From Malania oleifera (taxonomy: Eukaryota; Streptophyta; Magnoliopsida; Santalales; Ximeniaceae), in the NCBI RefSeq assembly GCF_029873635.1, contig NC_080420.1, positions 29,069,032 through 29,133,031 of the forward strand: 64,000 bases of DNA, given 5' to 3'. A program made the translations under genes and the position numbers. Shown piece by piece: positions 12,501 to 24,154 of this stretch. How positions within the stretch are numbered: the stretch's first letter is position 1; each line of letters begins with the position of its first letter. Below the pieces are notes generated by a model, which was given only the letters and a program-made list of their open reading frames with translations, searched no databases and had not been told where the DNA came from.

Positions 12501-13188
12501 TGAATTTCAATTTTCTACACTCCTGCTTCATATGCCCTTTTTTATGACAATAGTGGCATTCAATATCTTTTTTCAAAATTGAGCTGGACCGACCTCTTGA
12601 TTTATCATTACGGTGAGAATATCTGCTTTTACTTCTGCCTCTCCCCCGATTTTCTATCACAAGTACCTCTGAATGAGAAGAGCCAACTGATTTTCTTCTA
12701 ATTTTTTCATTCAACAAGCTGCTAGTTACTTGGTTCATAGTAACAATTCCATCGGGAGCCGAATTACTAACAGTCACAACCAAAGTCTCCCAACTTTTCG
12801 GCAAAGAGCTAAGAAGCATTAAGGCCTATAATTCATCATCAAAAACTATTTTCATAGTAGCAAGCTGATTGATAATATTTTTCATCTCATTCAAATGTTC
12901 GGTAATAAGACCACCATCTTTATATTTCAAATTCACCAATTTTCGGAAAAGAAATGCTTTATTTGTAGCCGATTTTCTATCATAAAGACCCTATAATTTT
13001 TTCCACAATTCATGTGCTGAAGTTTCAGTAGAGACATGATGAAAAACACTATCATCAATCCATTGCCGGAGAACACCAACGGTTTTCCTATTGAGCCTAT
13101 TCCACTCGTCATCACTCATGTCTTTAGGCTTTCGACTATCACCCTCAATAGGCCCATCCAAATCTTTGCAAAATAAAAGATCTTGCAT
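9539..13188 (-). pseudogene. gag-pol relic of Copia-1
   Basis: Minus-strand pieces in polyprotein order. 12196-13188: gag with the knuckle CHYCHKKGHMKQEC. 11654-12286: protease end and GAG-pre-integrase (LWHKRLGHMSEKGM). 11189-11623: integrase core (SDNGGEYIG, TPQQNGIAERMNRT). 9539-11050: linker, then RT (QLDVKTAFLHGDLENEIYM, LLYLDDMLIVG) and RNase H (STTEAEFIAI). The motifs are those of Tork/Tnt1-type Copia. The polyprotein is broken at several points. Confidence 0.92.
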
Positions 13189-13302
13189 TTTTGTTTTCTA
13201 AGTTGCCCAATTGCTTCCATTGAAGCTAATCATACGGCCAACATTACCATCCATGATTTACACAAATTTAATGCAAACAAATAACATGACTCTGATACCA
13301 CT

Positions 13303-13960
13303 TGTTAGGAAAATATTATATATGAACTAATTCCCACAAGTAAATCAATGGAGTAATGCAAACAATAAAAAATTGAGACACAAGAAATTTAACGTGATTT
13401 TCTCAAATGTTGAGGTACGTCCACGGGGCACGATGGTCCAAATCCATTATCACCAAATATATTGTACAAAGTGGATACAAAAGGCATATGCCTTATAAAT
13501 ACACAAGAGTGTATAAACAAATGTAGTAAGATGGAAATGCCTCACCAAATATTCTGAACAAAGCTTTAAAGAACCAACCAAAAGACCACAATAAAAGAAA
13601 TCCCAATATGCTGTAAATAATATGCAGTTGGAGACACACGAAGAAGAAGCAGCAGTAGCTTACTGCAATGAAGAAGTTGACCAGCATTGATGCGTGGGCC
13701 TGCTGCAGGTGCTGGCTGCAGGCACTGGCGTGAGGAGCTGTGTGGTGTTTCCGTCAATAAAAAAACAGAGAGAGTGGAGAGGGCTACTGGTTGTGAAGAC
13801 TATTTGCTGTTGCAAGACAAGATGGTAAAAAAGGAGATGAAGGGGCAGCCTCAATTACTGCGCATGAGGCTTGGTGTTGAATATTGCTTCCTTGAGAAGC
13901 CAACAACCATTAAAAAAACTCTTTCCAATTGTTGGGCCCCACAAGGAGGGACACCCAACA
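13303..13960 (-). repeat. 5' LTR of Copia-1
   Basis: 658 bp, TGTTAGG...CCCAACA. The PBS region (plus: ACTCTGATACCACTT) abuts its left edge. Confidence 0.92.
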
Positions 13961-14007
13961 GTGACGACCTACAAAGAAAGAAGTGAACTTTGCTGTTGTC
14001 TGTCTAA

Positions 14008-14141
14008 TGCTGCATTTGGGAGTATGGATATGGGTTTTGAATTTGAATTTGTACGAATTTGTAGGAAACTCAATATAATTTTGTATTATATTTTATTCAA
14101 ATTTACACAAATCCAAATCCAAAGTCCTTCCAAACATAGCG
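14008..14141. mobile_element. Small foldback MITE, TAA target site (Harbinger-like?)
   Basis: 134 bp between TAA duplications (14005-14007, 14142-14144). Ends TGCTGCATTTGGGAG and CTTCCAAACATAGCG are imperfect inverted repeats. Inside, TTTGAATTTGAATTTG pairs with CAAATCCAAATCCAAA. Related copies lie at 58708-58829 and about 61560-61675. The TAA site and size fit PIF/Harbinger-type MITEs, but I see no transposase to confirm it. Confidence 0.6.
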
Positions 14142-14144
14142 TAA

Positions 14145-14732
14145 GAATTTTTTGAAAAAGGGATGATGGGGTTTTGATAAGGTCAAACCATATTCCAGAA
14201 CTTAAACCCAAGAGATGTGTGTTCGTGCATTTCAACAATATTAGCTTTCCTGAGAAATAACTACTTAATTACAAAACACATATTATTGAAATTCACCTTC
14301 AGTCTTATAGAACTACAATGAAATCCTTCAATTTCCCTATAATATATACAAACACCACCTCACAAAACAATTGTTTATTTGGAGCACAAAAAGAACAAAA
14401 TCATACAGAACCAAGAACATAAATCAATGGTCAAGGAAAATATCAAATGTCTCATTGGAACATCAAACTCTCCTTGTAGATATGAATCTAATGTTTGGCT
14501 GTTGGTGCCGCTGGCATTGCATATGCATGATAAGAAGAGAGGAAGTGTGGCATCTGAACTGAACATCACCAATTTACCAAAGAACAATTTGATGGGACAT
14601 GCTTATAGCTCGATGAGTGTGCCCTTCAATGCCTTGGCCAATGGTTGACCATTTACAGAAGCAGCTTTTTCTGTTTGACTAATGCTCATTTTCCTGCTTC
14701 CTCACTCCTAAGAACACAAAATTATGCCCTCA
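14145..14732. other. 3' flank of the GT47 pseudogene, nothing else identified
   Basis: AT-rich, with only short chance frames. The part next to 14733 may be the former 3' UTR of the GT47 gene. Confidence 0.4.
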
Positions 14733-16573
14733 TCAAGTCTTTATCTGCAAAACTCTACTGAACCAAACTGAGTGAAGGATCATATGAAATGAGTCATACT
14801 TCATCGGCTTTTTATGCCAAAGAAAATGCTGCTGCACCATATTTACTCTTAGCTGCATTGCAAGGTACTTCTCTTCTGAAATGGAGAGCATTCTGTTTCT
14901 CAAATTTGGGATATCTTTCTCCAGGATGAACACAGAAAATGCCTTCCAATCTAAGACCTCAAAGAAAGGAGGAACATAATTATCTGATATGATCACTGGC
15001 ACACACCCAGAGAAAATGGCCTCAACTACCCGAGGTGTGTGTACTTCATAACCCCTGGCACATATGCAATACTTGCGACTCCTCATGTGCTCCCGGTAAA
15101 TCTTTTTGCCTTGACTGTCACGAGGCATTGGACCAGATATTTTCATGTCAGGTTCTTTATTTTCCCAGTATTGCAGGACAGGACGGACATAACCATGCAT
15201 GCTCCCTGCAAAGAAGGCGAGAATGGGCCTCTGTGATGGAGGTTTTCCTTGAAGATCTTTTTGGGGATCCTCTTCATCCCGGACATATGTTACGGGTAGT
15301 GCTGTGTCCTTTCCTATGTTGAAGCCTTTAGCAATTAAATGCCTCAATTTTGCTTAATCGACCTTGTGACTTGAGGAGCCTAAAATTTCCAGCATTCATC
15401 AAAAGAAAAAGGTCTGAACCATATGGTAGCTCGAACTCAAAATATTACAAAACTGCACTAGCTAGGTTTAGCTTTTGCATGCAACTTTGAAGTGTACCAG
15501 ACCTTTACCATTTTTCCCTTTAAAGTGAGAGGAGGAGGGACAGGGGGTGTCGCCCTTCAGATCTTAAGTTGCATCTATGAGGGCATCATTGTCCCCAGAG
15601 TAGATTCTGCATGAAAAACTCAATCTCCTTAACTGCCCATATAGGCCATATCCATCAGGATGATGGATCTATGGTATGGCCTGAAAATTGATTGATAGTG
15701 CTTTGCTCAGCCCAACCTAAAGGATTTTGAAACTTAAAATCCAGCATCCTAACTCTTGACTAAAGTATGACCTAAACACATGTTAAATAGATAATATCAT
15801 CCATTGAGGCATTTAATTATTACAAACCAATGTTACCTAGAACAGGACGAGATCATGGTATAGAACATGCTCTAAAATATGGAAAGTTAGGGGTATAATT
15901 ATATAGACATATTGGTGAAAAATATGTAATGGCACTTATATATTTTGGAGAAGATGCTGAAGTGTTTCAAAATCCAAAAGAAATTTTATTTTGTGAAATG
16001 GATGAATAATGAAATAAAACGGAATTACAATGTAATAATTTTCAACTTAATTTAAAAAAAAGTGTTATGTGAACAATATTGAATTAAAACTTATGATCAT
16101 TAGATTTAGTGTTCTGAAACGAAAAATGTACCACGTTTCAGAACATTTGTACCTATAGGTGGTTCCCTAGCGTGTTAGTGTTTTCTGGTAACTATGTTAT
16201 AAACTAATGAATCTAAGTCGAAGAGAAGCATTAGAAGCATACCCAATCATGACAAGCAACAAAAAAATGATCCATCCCTCCCGTTCTGTTCCAGAAAATA
16301 TATTTTTCTGCAATCAAAACTACATAATTCTTCAAGTACTCTTCCAACTCCCGATGATTAGGCAAACTTTGCGCATATGCTACCCGTAGCTTTTTTTAAC
16401 TTAAAATAAGTGAGCTTTGCTAGGGTTCCTCACACTGTTTATTTCCTTCCATCAGTTCCATAAACCATCCTTCAGAGGCATAAATTCTCCGTAACTGTGG
16501 CTGATGAAAAATGGGCTTTTCTCCTTTCTTATAGATATAAACTTTGAGAATGTGTTCCATCAAATCATAACTC
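14733..16573 (-). pseudogene. GT47 exostosin-family glycosyltransferase pseudogene (two exons seen)
   Basis: The intact family are Golgi type II membrane enzymes that build cell-wall polysaccharides. Two exons are readable on minus. Exon A (16573-16243) follows a TTGCAG acceptor. It reads SYDLMEHILKVYIYKKGEKP, then FHQPQLRRIYASEGWFMEL, later EKYIFWNRTGGMDHFFVACHDW, and stops at a GTATGC donor. Exon B (15379-14733) follows a TTTTAG acceptor and keeps about 200 codons open, with GFNIGKDTALPVTYVR, ILAFFAGSMHGYVRP, KYCICARGYEVHTPRVVEAI, GCVPVIISDNYVPPFFEVL and FHMILHSVW. Exon A is shifted near 16433 (the expected FVVRDP-type stretch is disturbed) and again near 16385-16402. Exon B is shifted near 15345-15355, where the usual CNAD-type motif is missing. 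The first exon (cytosolic tail, membrane anchor, stem) is not found. The last exon looks like the At5g19670/At5g25820 subgroup, from memory. Confidence 0.88.
16110..16145. repeat. Perfect hairpin in the GT47 intron
   Basis: GTTCTGAAACG (16111-16121) and CGTTTCAGAAC (16134-16144) are perfect inverted repeats with a 12-base loop, extendable by one pair. It sits in the only visible intron (15380-16242). Weakly similar outer ends near 15830 (GTTACCTAGAACA) and 16175-16195 (TGTTTTCTGGTAAC) hint at an old ~360 bp MITE. Confidence 0.5.
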
Positions 16574-17039
16574 CTGCAATTGGGATTGCATGGAAGCTTA
16601 ATTGGAAGTCCATATAATAGATTGAACCATGGAATATTAGTCCAGTTATCTTATATAGAGCTGTATCTTTGGTTAGATCAGCCTTTCAGTGAGACAACCA
16701 GCAGGATAGAGTGGGAAAGAAAGGGAAGTCTTCATTCTTCAACCTTGATGATCTAAATATAATAAAGATTATGTATAACAGAGCAGTTTTACAATACAAA
16801 AAATTTCTATCTTAAAATTACTTGATGATTCTCGAAAACATGAAATGAAATAAAGTATTAAGGATGCTTGGTAGCAATATTAATTAATCAATGGATTATG
16901 TATTACATATTTCTTTTTTCACTATTGTATTTTTATTTTTAGTTATTTATATATTTAAATTCTAGACATATTGCGCTCTCTGGAATATGTTTCTACAACT
17001 TAAAACTAAAGACTCATGGTTAAAACTTGGCTCACCAGC
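16574..17039. other. Upstream remnant of GT47 locus, nothing identified
   Basis: AT-rich with no recognisable exon. The missing first GT47 exon should have lain here or farther right, where LTR C now begins. Confidence 0.4.
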
Positions 17040-18046
17040 ACAAGGATTCCACTATAAGCTCACTTCACGGGTGGAGCGACACCTAATACAATCAGGTCAA
17101 TTAACGAGATTGACCTCAACCTACAACTATAACTTACCAAGATAGTGCACCTATCTTTCTTAACCGGGTATAAGCCAATCCGGGACTGTTCAATAAAGCT
17201 AGTCTACCTCTTTAGGCCCACGTCTAAAATATAACAAATATTCAATATAAATTTTGCGTACAAATAAGGTGCTTCAACACAAGCAGAGATGTACCACAAT
17301 ATAGTCCAGATAATTATGCATGCACAAATGATAGTAAATATGCTCAGTGCTTAATAATGTATGCTAAACACTTAATCTAATGTGAATATACAGTCAAGAT
17401 CTAGAGTGTATTTCCAAGCAAACTTTGAAACAAATAATCAAAGTAAATTAATCACCACAAGTTTCAAAGTGTTTCAACAAGTATATTCAAAATATTTCAA
17501 ACAAGATTTTTCACAACATAATAGCTCAAGAGATATTTGAAAAGTGTAAACTTGTGAAAAAAGTATTTTGTAAATCAAAACACACAAGCTTGATAAATCT
17601 TGCAACCAAGATGCAAAGACTCACTAGCTACAAGGGTTTTCCCACACAAAAATTTATTTATTAAATCAAGAGAAGAACCCTAGCTAAAAATTCTTAATAA
17701 GAAAAAAATAATCAATCTATAACCGGGAGAGTTTTAGCAACTAGAAACACTCAATAACACTCTTAGGAAGTTGAATTTCTCAAAAGAATAGCAAAGAGTG
17801 AGTGTATGGGCTTAATATATGAAAGATATAATCTTTGAAAAACAGAGGATTTTTGACTAATCAAGTATGCTAAATCTCCCTTAATTTTTGCAAATGAACT
17901 CATATATATAGAGAAGACAAGATTTATGACCGTTGGGGACATCTGTGGTATTATTAAATTTCTTTAAAAAATGTTTAGGAAAATTAACCCTATTTTACCC
18001 TTCTTAATTGTGGTAAAAAAATTGAACAACTCGAGAATTTTGTGTA

Positions 18047-18349
18047 GGGGTGAGCAAACGGTTGGTTCGGTTAAATTCGGGTAATTAATCGAATTAACCG
18101 AAATATTTGGTTAAATAATACCATTAATCGAACCGACCGAATTGACGAAGGACACCAACCGACCCCAACCGAATTGCCCATTTGGGTAATTCGGTTAATC
18201 GATTTTAACCGAATTCATTTAAAACCAAATTATAAAAATTTTTTTTAAAACCAAATCCAGCTTAATTAAATACCTTATTTATGAATTTTATTAATGAAAA
18301 TAATATTTTACCATAGAACAAAGAATCCAAAACAAGAAAAACAACGACA

Positions 18350-18416
<67 letters not shown>

Positions 18417-18646
18417 CCGAGTATAAGCAAGCTTAATTAAACTCCTTAATGCACTTGCATAAGCAAAAATTATATTCATAAATTATATTTAAAATCTAAT
18501 TAATTAGTAATTCGGTTAATCGGTTAACTAAAATTTTTTTTACCCTTAACCGAGTCGAAACCGATTAACCGAAATTTTGTAGAATTATAACCGAACCGAC
18601 CAATTTCGGCTGGTTAATTCGGTTTTCACCGAATTATGCTCACCCT
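18047..18646. mobile_element. 600-bp foldback MITE with TA target site
   Basis: Ends GGGGTGAGCA and TGCTCACCCT are inverted repeats. The flanks are TA (18045-18046 and 18647-18648). Subterminal sequence is rich in GGTTAATTCGGTT and AACCGAATTAACC in both orientations, so it can fold on itself. A TAA microsatellite lies in the middle. The TA site suggests mariner/Stowaway-like mobilisation; the superfamily is uncertain. Confidence 0.65.
18351..18416. repeat. (TAA)n microsatellite
   Basis: About 22 units inside the MITE at 18047-18646. Confidence 0.95.
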
Positions 18647-18648
18647 TA

Positions 18649-19012
18649 GTTTCGGGCGCCTGTCCCTTGGTTTGGTCGCCCGAACAGATACAACATAAAA
18701 AGTGATTTTTGAAGTACGGGTGCCTGAATTTTTGTTCGGTTTGCTAACCAAAGGCGATTTCCATTCTGTCCGAGGTTCGGTCATTTGAACCATAGTTCAG
18801 TTTACTGAATTGTCAAGTTTAGTCGCCCGAGGGTAAAATGAGCTATAAGTTTGGGCGCCTGGGGACAATGGAAAAGTATAAGGTACAAGTTCGGTCGACC
18901 ATGGACACTCAAGTCATTTTGAGTTCGGTCGCCCGAATCCAAGTCAACTTTTTGACTAGTTTATGGTTCGATCGACTGAGGCAATTTGACTTGCCAAGTT
19001 CCGTCGCCTGAA
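18649..19012 (-). promoter_or_regulatory. U3 near-palindrome array of LTR C (core TTCGGTCGCCCGAA)
   Basis: About 12 copies in 364 bp, including TTTGGTCGCCCGAA, TTCAGTTTACTGAA, TTTAGTCGCCCGAG, TTCGGTCGCCCGAA, TTCGATCGACTGAG and TTCCGTCGCCTGAA. On the minus element strand they lie upstream of the TATA-like box near 17885. Likely protein-binding sites in U3 (inference). Confidence 0.65.
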
Positions 19013-19409
19013 GCCTCATGATTTTAACCTAAGGTCCATTCTTTGATTTTAATTTAGCCCCTAATAACATGTGAAGTATAGTGGGACTTTGTGCACTAAG
19101 TGTGGGAGCCTAAGGTTTATCTAAGGTCATTCTGAGCATATTATCCGACCATGCATGATGCAAATTATTACAGGCTATATATTGTTACAGTCCATAATTA
19201 ATTATAACCCAGAATAAAGAATATAAAAACACAATTACAAATAAGGTGCAATAATCTTCATTCTTCTATAATATCACTATACATCATCATGATATAGCAT
19301 TCTTTTCAATTTCATGCGTAGAACGAACCTGCATGCAAGCCTTAGTGCAAACATTAGTACTAAGTGTATTTGTCATTATTAAAATGGGATATGACCAACT
19401 AGGTCAACA

Positions 19410-19891
19410 GGGTCGTTATTCCATATGGAGGAATACTGAATCAAATTTTTGATACTCTAGGTCTTACCACAACATCTACCCTATTTATCAAAAGAACCCA
19501 TTGTAATATGTTTTCGGCTACTACAAAGAAACAAATGGGTTACATTAATTATGAAGGACATGGATTGTTGCCCAAGGGTGGTAGAGGACAAAAACAAGCT
19601 CCAAGACATGAACAGGCTCGTGCACCCCAGCAAAACGCACCACCAGCAGATAATGTTCCATTTTGATTTGCAGCTTATCAGCAGCAGTAGAATGCCTTCT
19701 ATCGTGAAGTGTGTACTTATTTTAGTTCACTTCAGTCATGTTATACCTTGGATCAGCGTATTGGATGCATTGAACAGTACATGGAAGGTTCTTCTTCATC
19801 ACGTGGTAAAGCTCCTATGGAAACAAACTCTAGAGATGAAGATGGAGATGATGAGGAAGGCACTGAATCAGATGATGGAAATGACGATTAG
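19410..19891 (+). pseudogene. env-like region of element E (C-terminal part)
   Basis: Readable stretches include PYGGILNQIFDTLG and, near the end, an acidic tail DEDGDDEEGTESDDGNDD before the stop at about 19891. Such a PYG..L..F patch and acidic C-terminus are features I associate with the env-like ORF of Sireviruses. It is broken. Confidence 0.5.
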
Positions 19892-20638
19892 CTTTTGATT
19901 TTTAAAAACAACTTTGGGTTGTAATATTTGAGTTGTTTACAACTCTTTACATTTCTTTCTCTTTGCTTATATTGAACATTACTCTTTTCATGCTAGACTT
20001 TTCTTCTAATAAATATATTTTGCATAATGCTTGAATATGATCTCTATTTGATATGATGCATTGCATGCTGACTTATGGACTATGCTCATGAACTGAATTC
20101 TGATTTTAAGTCCTCTGTTCTTATGCATGATCTTTTTTTTTTTTTTTTTTTTTTCAGATACCCTTTTTGTTGATGCCATAATGGGGAGAAATATATGGAG
20201 CAACACATGGGAGAAATAGCATGATATAACCATATAACATATATTCAGGGGGAGTTATTAGAAAGAATGCTATTAGATTTTGGAATGATATTAGATTGGG
20301 AGAAATAGCATGATATAACCATATAACATATATTCATGCTTACATATTATTGAAAGAGCATGATATATATTGAAGATTCTAAATGCTTGAATATTATGAA
20401 TATTGGAAGCATATGTATTGAGAGCATGATAATATTGAAAATTCTGAATGCTTAAATACTATGGGTATTGAAAGAATGTGCATTGAAAGCATGATATATA
20501 CTGAAAATTCTGAATGCTTGATACTGCTCTGATTAGAATGTGACTATGACTTGTTAAGGGTATGCTTATTGTAAAGGGGAGCCGTTTAAGGCTTTCTCAT
20601 TTTTTATCCTTATTTGTCATCATCAAAAAGGGGGAGAT

Positions 20639-23600
20639 TGTTGGCCTAATAAGGTTTAATCTCATTTTGATGATAACAAATCAAGGTTTCTTAACATGTC
20701 TTTGTGAATTTAAGTTTCAGGACTTATGTGATTTTAAGACTTCAAGTGGATGAGCTTGAAGAGTTTGAATGGAAAATGACACTTAAGGCTATGAGACATG
20801 ATAATCATGAAGAACTCAAGTTATATGAGACATGAAGCTCGTTGAAGCATTGCATAAAGTTCAGAAGAAATATTGGAAGTTTCACAACATGAAGACTTAC
20901 GAACGTAGATAGGAAAATCATATGAAAGTCTCATGTAAGTACTTTAAAACTCATATTGATTGATTGAAACTCCTAGTATGTCATTGGACTTAGATATCTG
21001 ATTTTATACATGGAAAATGTTTTCTTAAAGTCAAAATTAAGTTTTCCACTACATGAATTAAGTTTGGAACCAAAAAATAAGGAAAAACAAGGTCTATTGA
21101 AAGGACAGATGACTGATGATATATCATCAGACAACTGTGGTGCTATTGAGTTTGAAAATATACAAACAAAATAGGCACAGGCGATTGACCTATCGAGCAC
21201 AGTCAACTGACCCCATTCTAACTTTCAGAATGCGCTATTTTTAAATGAGCACAGGCGACTAACCCTTCGAGGACAGGCAACTAATGCATATGTTTAAAGG
21301 AGTTAAAGCGCTGATCTTGTTTCCAAATCTTGGGTGATTGGTTTCCAAATCAAGATAAAACTTTAGGAAAACTTTTTGAAACCCTAGTGCACAATTTAAA
21401 CATATTATTCTCGTACATTAGGGCAAGAATGCACATCATCAAAGTGAATGACATGCACATATTTTGAATACTCTTGTCTGCATAGGCGACTGTTGTGTTC
21501 TTATTTACTACTCATAAAAAAAGACTGATTTGATCTTTCAAAACTCACTCGCTTGATAAGCTTTGGTGATATACGTTCGAGCTTCAACATTTATATTGTT
21601 TATTTAAAGTATTGTTTTGAATCGAACGTGTACTGATATGCTCATTCGAGGAGCGTTTATCTTGTACAAGCAATTTTTGCTGTTTGTTGTATTTTTTTGA
21701 CGGTTTAGGTATTGACTCGTTGCCTAGCGAGAGGGGATTCTCGTTAGAGAGACAAACTCCACTTTTGAGGGAGACAAGTTATAACTTCACCTGGTAACGA
21801 AGTTGGGAAAGGAAATCCTTACAGCGTGTTGCATGAGGCAAGGATGTAGGCTACGGCCGAACCATGTAAAAGCAACGGTGTTCAGCTTCTTCTTTCCTAT
21901 TCTTTTTAATTTCTGCAAGATATTAACTGTGTGCATGTGTTTATTTTCATAAGAACTTGCTGAAGATTACCTTTTGCTGAATATTAAACTTTGTTGAATA
22001 TTTTAGATTGTGGTGAAGATTTAAGAACTTGTTGAAAAGGGAAATATTACTGAAAATTGTGAACTTGTTGGACATATTTTTGTGATTATATAAATAATTG
22101 TAAATTAATTTTCAGATTTAAGCATATGTGCTGAAGTTAAACAAGTGACATACAAAAATCAGTTTTGAAAGAAAATAATTTTGTTGCTGAAAATCATATC
22201 TTAATATCGATTATCTCATTGAAGCACAAATAGAATCACTTAATTTATTCTTGGGTATATTGTCATGAACCTTTTGTTGCTGAAAATCATATCTTAATAT
22301 CGATTATCTCATTGAAGCACAAATAGAATCACTTAATTTATTCTTGGGTATATTGTTGTGAACCTTTTTGAATCAAACTGCAAGTTGTACCTCAAACAAG
22401 TGCTTAACTGAATGTGTTTTCTTATATTGTAAATTCAGATGGTGTTTTAAAGGAGATATTCAAAATTGTAATAACTATCGTGGAATTTAACTTACGAGTC
22501 ATACAATGAAACTATGGGAAAGGGTAGTTGAACAAAGATTAAGGTTAGAAACGAAAGTTTCATAAAATCAATTTTGTTTTATGCTTGGGAGATCTACCAC
22601 ATAAGTTATTTATCTTTTAAGAAGATTAATGAAATAGTTTAAAGAAAAGAAGAGAGACTTGCATATCATTTTTATTAACCTTGAGAAAGCATATAATAGG
22701 ATAACTAAGGAAGTTCTATGGTGGGTTTTAGAAAGAAAAGGGTGTATGTAGTAGGTATACTGATGTCATTAAGGATATTTATGATGGAGTAATGACTAGT
22801 GTAAGGACTATAGATAGAGAAACTAGAGAATTTCCAATCACCAAAGGTGTACATCAAGCTTTGAATCCTTATCTTTTTGCTTTAGTGTTGGACCAATTGA
22901 CTGAGAGTATTCAAAAAGAGGTTCCATGGTGTATGTTGTTTGCAGATGATACTGTATTAATTGATGAAACTAAGGACGGAGTAGAGGTTGAGTTAGAATT
23001 ATGGAGAGAAACTTTGGAATCTAGAGGCTTTAGAATAAGTAGAAATAAGATAGAATATATGAAATGTAATTTTAGTAATGATAGGAGGAATATTAGGGAC
23101 AGAATTAAACTTGATGATGAAGAAATAAATAGCACTTGTAGATTTCGATACCTTGGATCTATTATGCATACTGAAGGAGAAATTGAAGATGATGTAATGC
23201 ATAGAGTTAAAGCAGTTGGGTAAAATGGAGAAGTGCTTCAAGTGTGCTCTGTGATCATAGAATACCTTTAAAATTGAAAGGGAAGTTTTATAGGATAGCT
23301 ATAAGACCAGCAATGCTATATGGATCGAAATGTTAGGCGATGAAGAAACATAATATCTAAAAAGTTAAAGTTGCCAAGATGAGAATGCTTAGATGGATGA
23401 GTGGTATAACATTGAAATATAAATTAAGGAATGAACATATTCATGGGAAGTTAGGTGTAGCTCCTATAGAAGATAAGATAAGGGATGGATGACTCAGATG
23501 GTATGGACACTTGCAACGTAGGCCACATAGTGCACCTATGAGGAAGAGTGACTTAGTTATTATGGGGAGCAATAGAATGGGTAGGGGTAGACCTAAAATA

Positions 23601-23933
23601 ACTTGGGAGGAGATAGTGAGTAAGGATTTAATATCCTTGAATCTATTAAAAGAAATGGTTCATGATCACATAAATTGGCAGAAAAAGATTCATATAACCG
23701 ACCCCACCTAGTGGGACTAAGGCTTGGTTTTGTTATTGTTTTGTTGTTTAAATTCAGATGGTGTTTTAATTACTACATTTATATCTAAAAACTCTTTATT
23801 GATATAGTTTGATTGCTACATATATATATATATTGGAAGATGGAATTGTTAAGGGTTAAAGAAAATAAGAATTCCATAAATAAATTTTTAAATAACACAA
23901 TTCACCCCCTCTTGGGAATACATCCTAATTTCA
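20639..23933 (+). repeat. 3' LTR of element E (split by a LINE)
   Basis: TGTTGGCC...TTTCA, about 1.98 kb after removing the LINE at 22451-23749 and one target duplication. It has the Sirevirus-family LTR start, near-palindromes at 21178-21300 (ACAGGCGACTAACC types), conserved R/U5 blocks at about 21720-21870, and the end motif CACCCCCTCTTGGGAATACA. Confidence 0.8.
22451..23749 (+). mobile_element. RTE-clade LINE, 5'-truncated (1.3 kb)
   Basis: Flanked by a perfect 20-bp target duplication, AAATTCAGATGGTGTTTTAA (22431-22450 and 23750-23769). It ends in a TTGTTATTGTTTTGTTGTTT tail typical of RTE. The first 340 bp read, with stops, as the RT start (NNYRGI, FINLEKAYNR). The longest frame (22792-23223) has the FADDTVLIDE active-site box (RT catalytic DD) and FRYLGSIMHTEGEIE. 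The C-terminal part has MRMLRWMSG, LGVAPIEDKIRDG, RWYGHLQRRPHSAPM and GRGRPKITWEEIV. Several in-frame stops and shifts occur, so it is dead. No endonuclease domain is present because the 5' end is missing. Confidence 0.92.
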
Positions 23934-24154
23934 CTAAACACATTGAAATTAGACATCACTTTATTCGAGACCATGTTCAAAAAGAGGACGTGGAACTAAT
24001 ATTTGTTAACACTGAACACCAACTGGCGGATATCTTGACAAAACCCCTAAACGAAGATATATTTTTTAAAATGAGACACGAACTAGGAATGTGTACCCCT
24101 CACGATATTTGTTAAACTTGTAAGGAAGAAATTGCTTAATTTGTATATTCACTT

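Larger units (their letters stand above)
8614..13960 (-). mobile_element. Copia-1, Tork-like Copia element, full length but broken (5347 bp)
   Basis: LTRs at 8614-9272 and 13303-13960 bound gag-pol relics in the order (minus) gag, zinc knuckle, protease, integrase, RT, RNase H. The PBS (TGGTATCAGAGT on minus, ~13288-13300) follows the 5' LTR. The polypurine tract (GGGAGGGGGAGATT on minus, 9273-9287) precedes the 3' LTR. Target duplications GTGAC at 8609-8613 and 13961-13965 are perfect. By eye about 30 differences separate the ~659 bp LTRs (~5%, mostly transitions), suggesting some millions of years. Coding is split over several frames with several breaks. Confidence 0.93.
17040..19409 (-). 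mobile_element. LTR fragment C, Sirevirus-like (minus), with MITE inside
   Basis: Matches solo LTR F (50173-52240) in several blocks, for example the stretch around 17060-17240 against 50455-50640. Its 5' end on minus is TGTTGACCTAG at 19409, and a TATA-like TATATATAGAG lies near 17885. The far end seen in F is missing, so C is truncated at about 17040. It carries a near-palindrome array at 18649-19012 and hosts a MITE at 18047-18646. It lies in the env-like region of element E. Confidence 0.75.
19410..23933 (+). mobile_element. Sirevirus-like element E, 3' part with 3' LTR
   Basis: Visible parts are the end of an env-like region (19410-19891), 3' non-coding DNA with several polypurine tracts (GGGGGAG at ~20249, AAAGGGGAG at ~20573, AAAAAGGGGGAGAT to 20638), and a 3' LTR (20639-23933). 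It lies inside the RNase H region of element G; the base after its LTR begins CTAAA, the predicted target duplication. Its 5' part is not visible; LTR C interrupts it on the left. It is broken. Confidence 0.75.

Noticed and set aside
14371-14648. Overlapping short frames next to the GT47 pseudogene
   Set aside because: No family motif on either strand; probably former 3' UTR.
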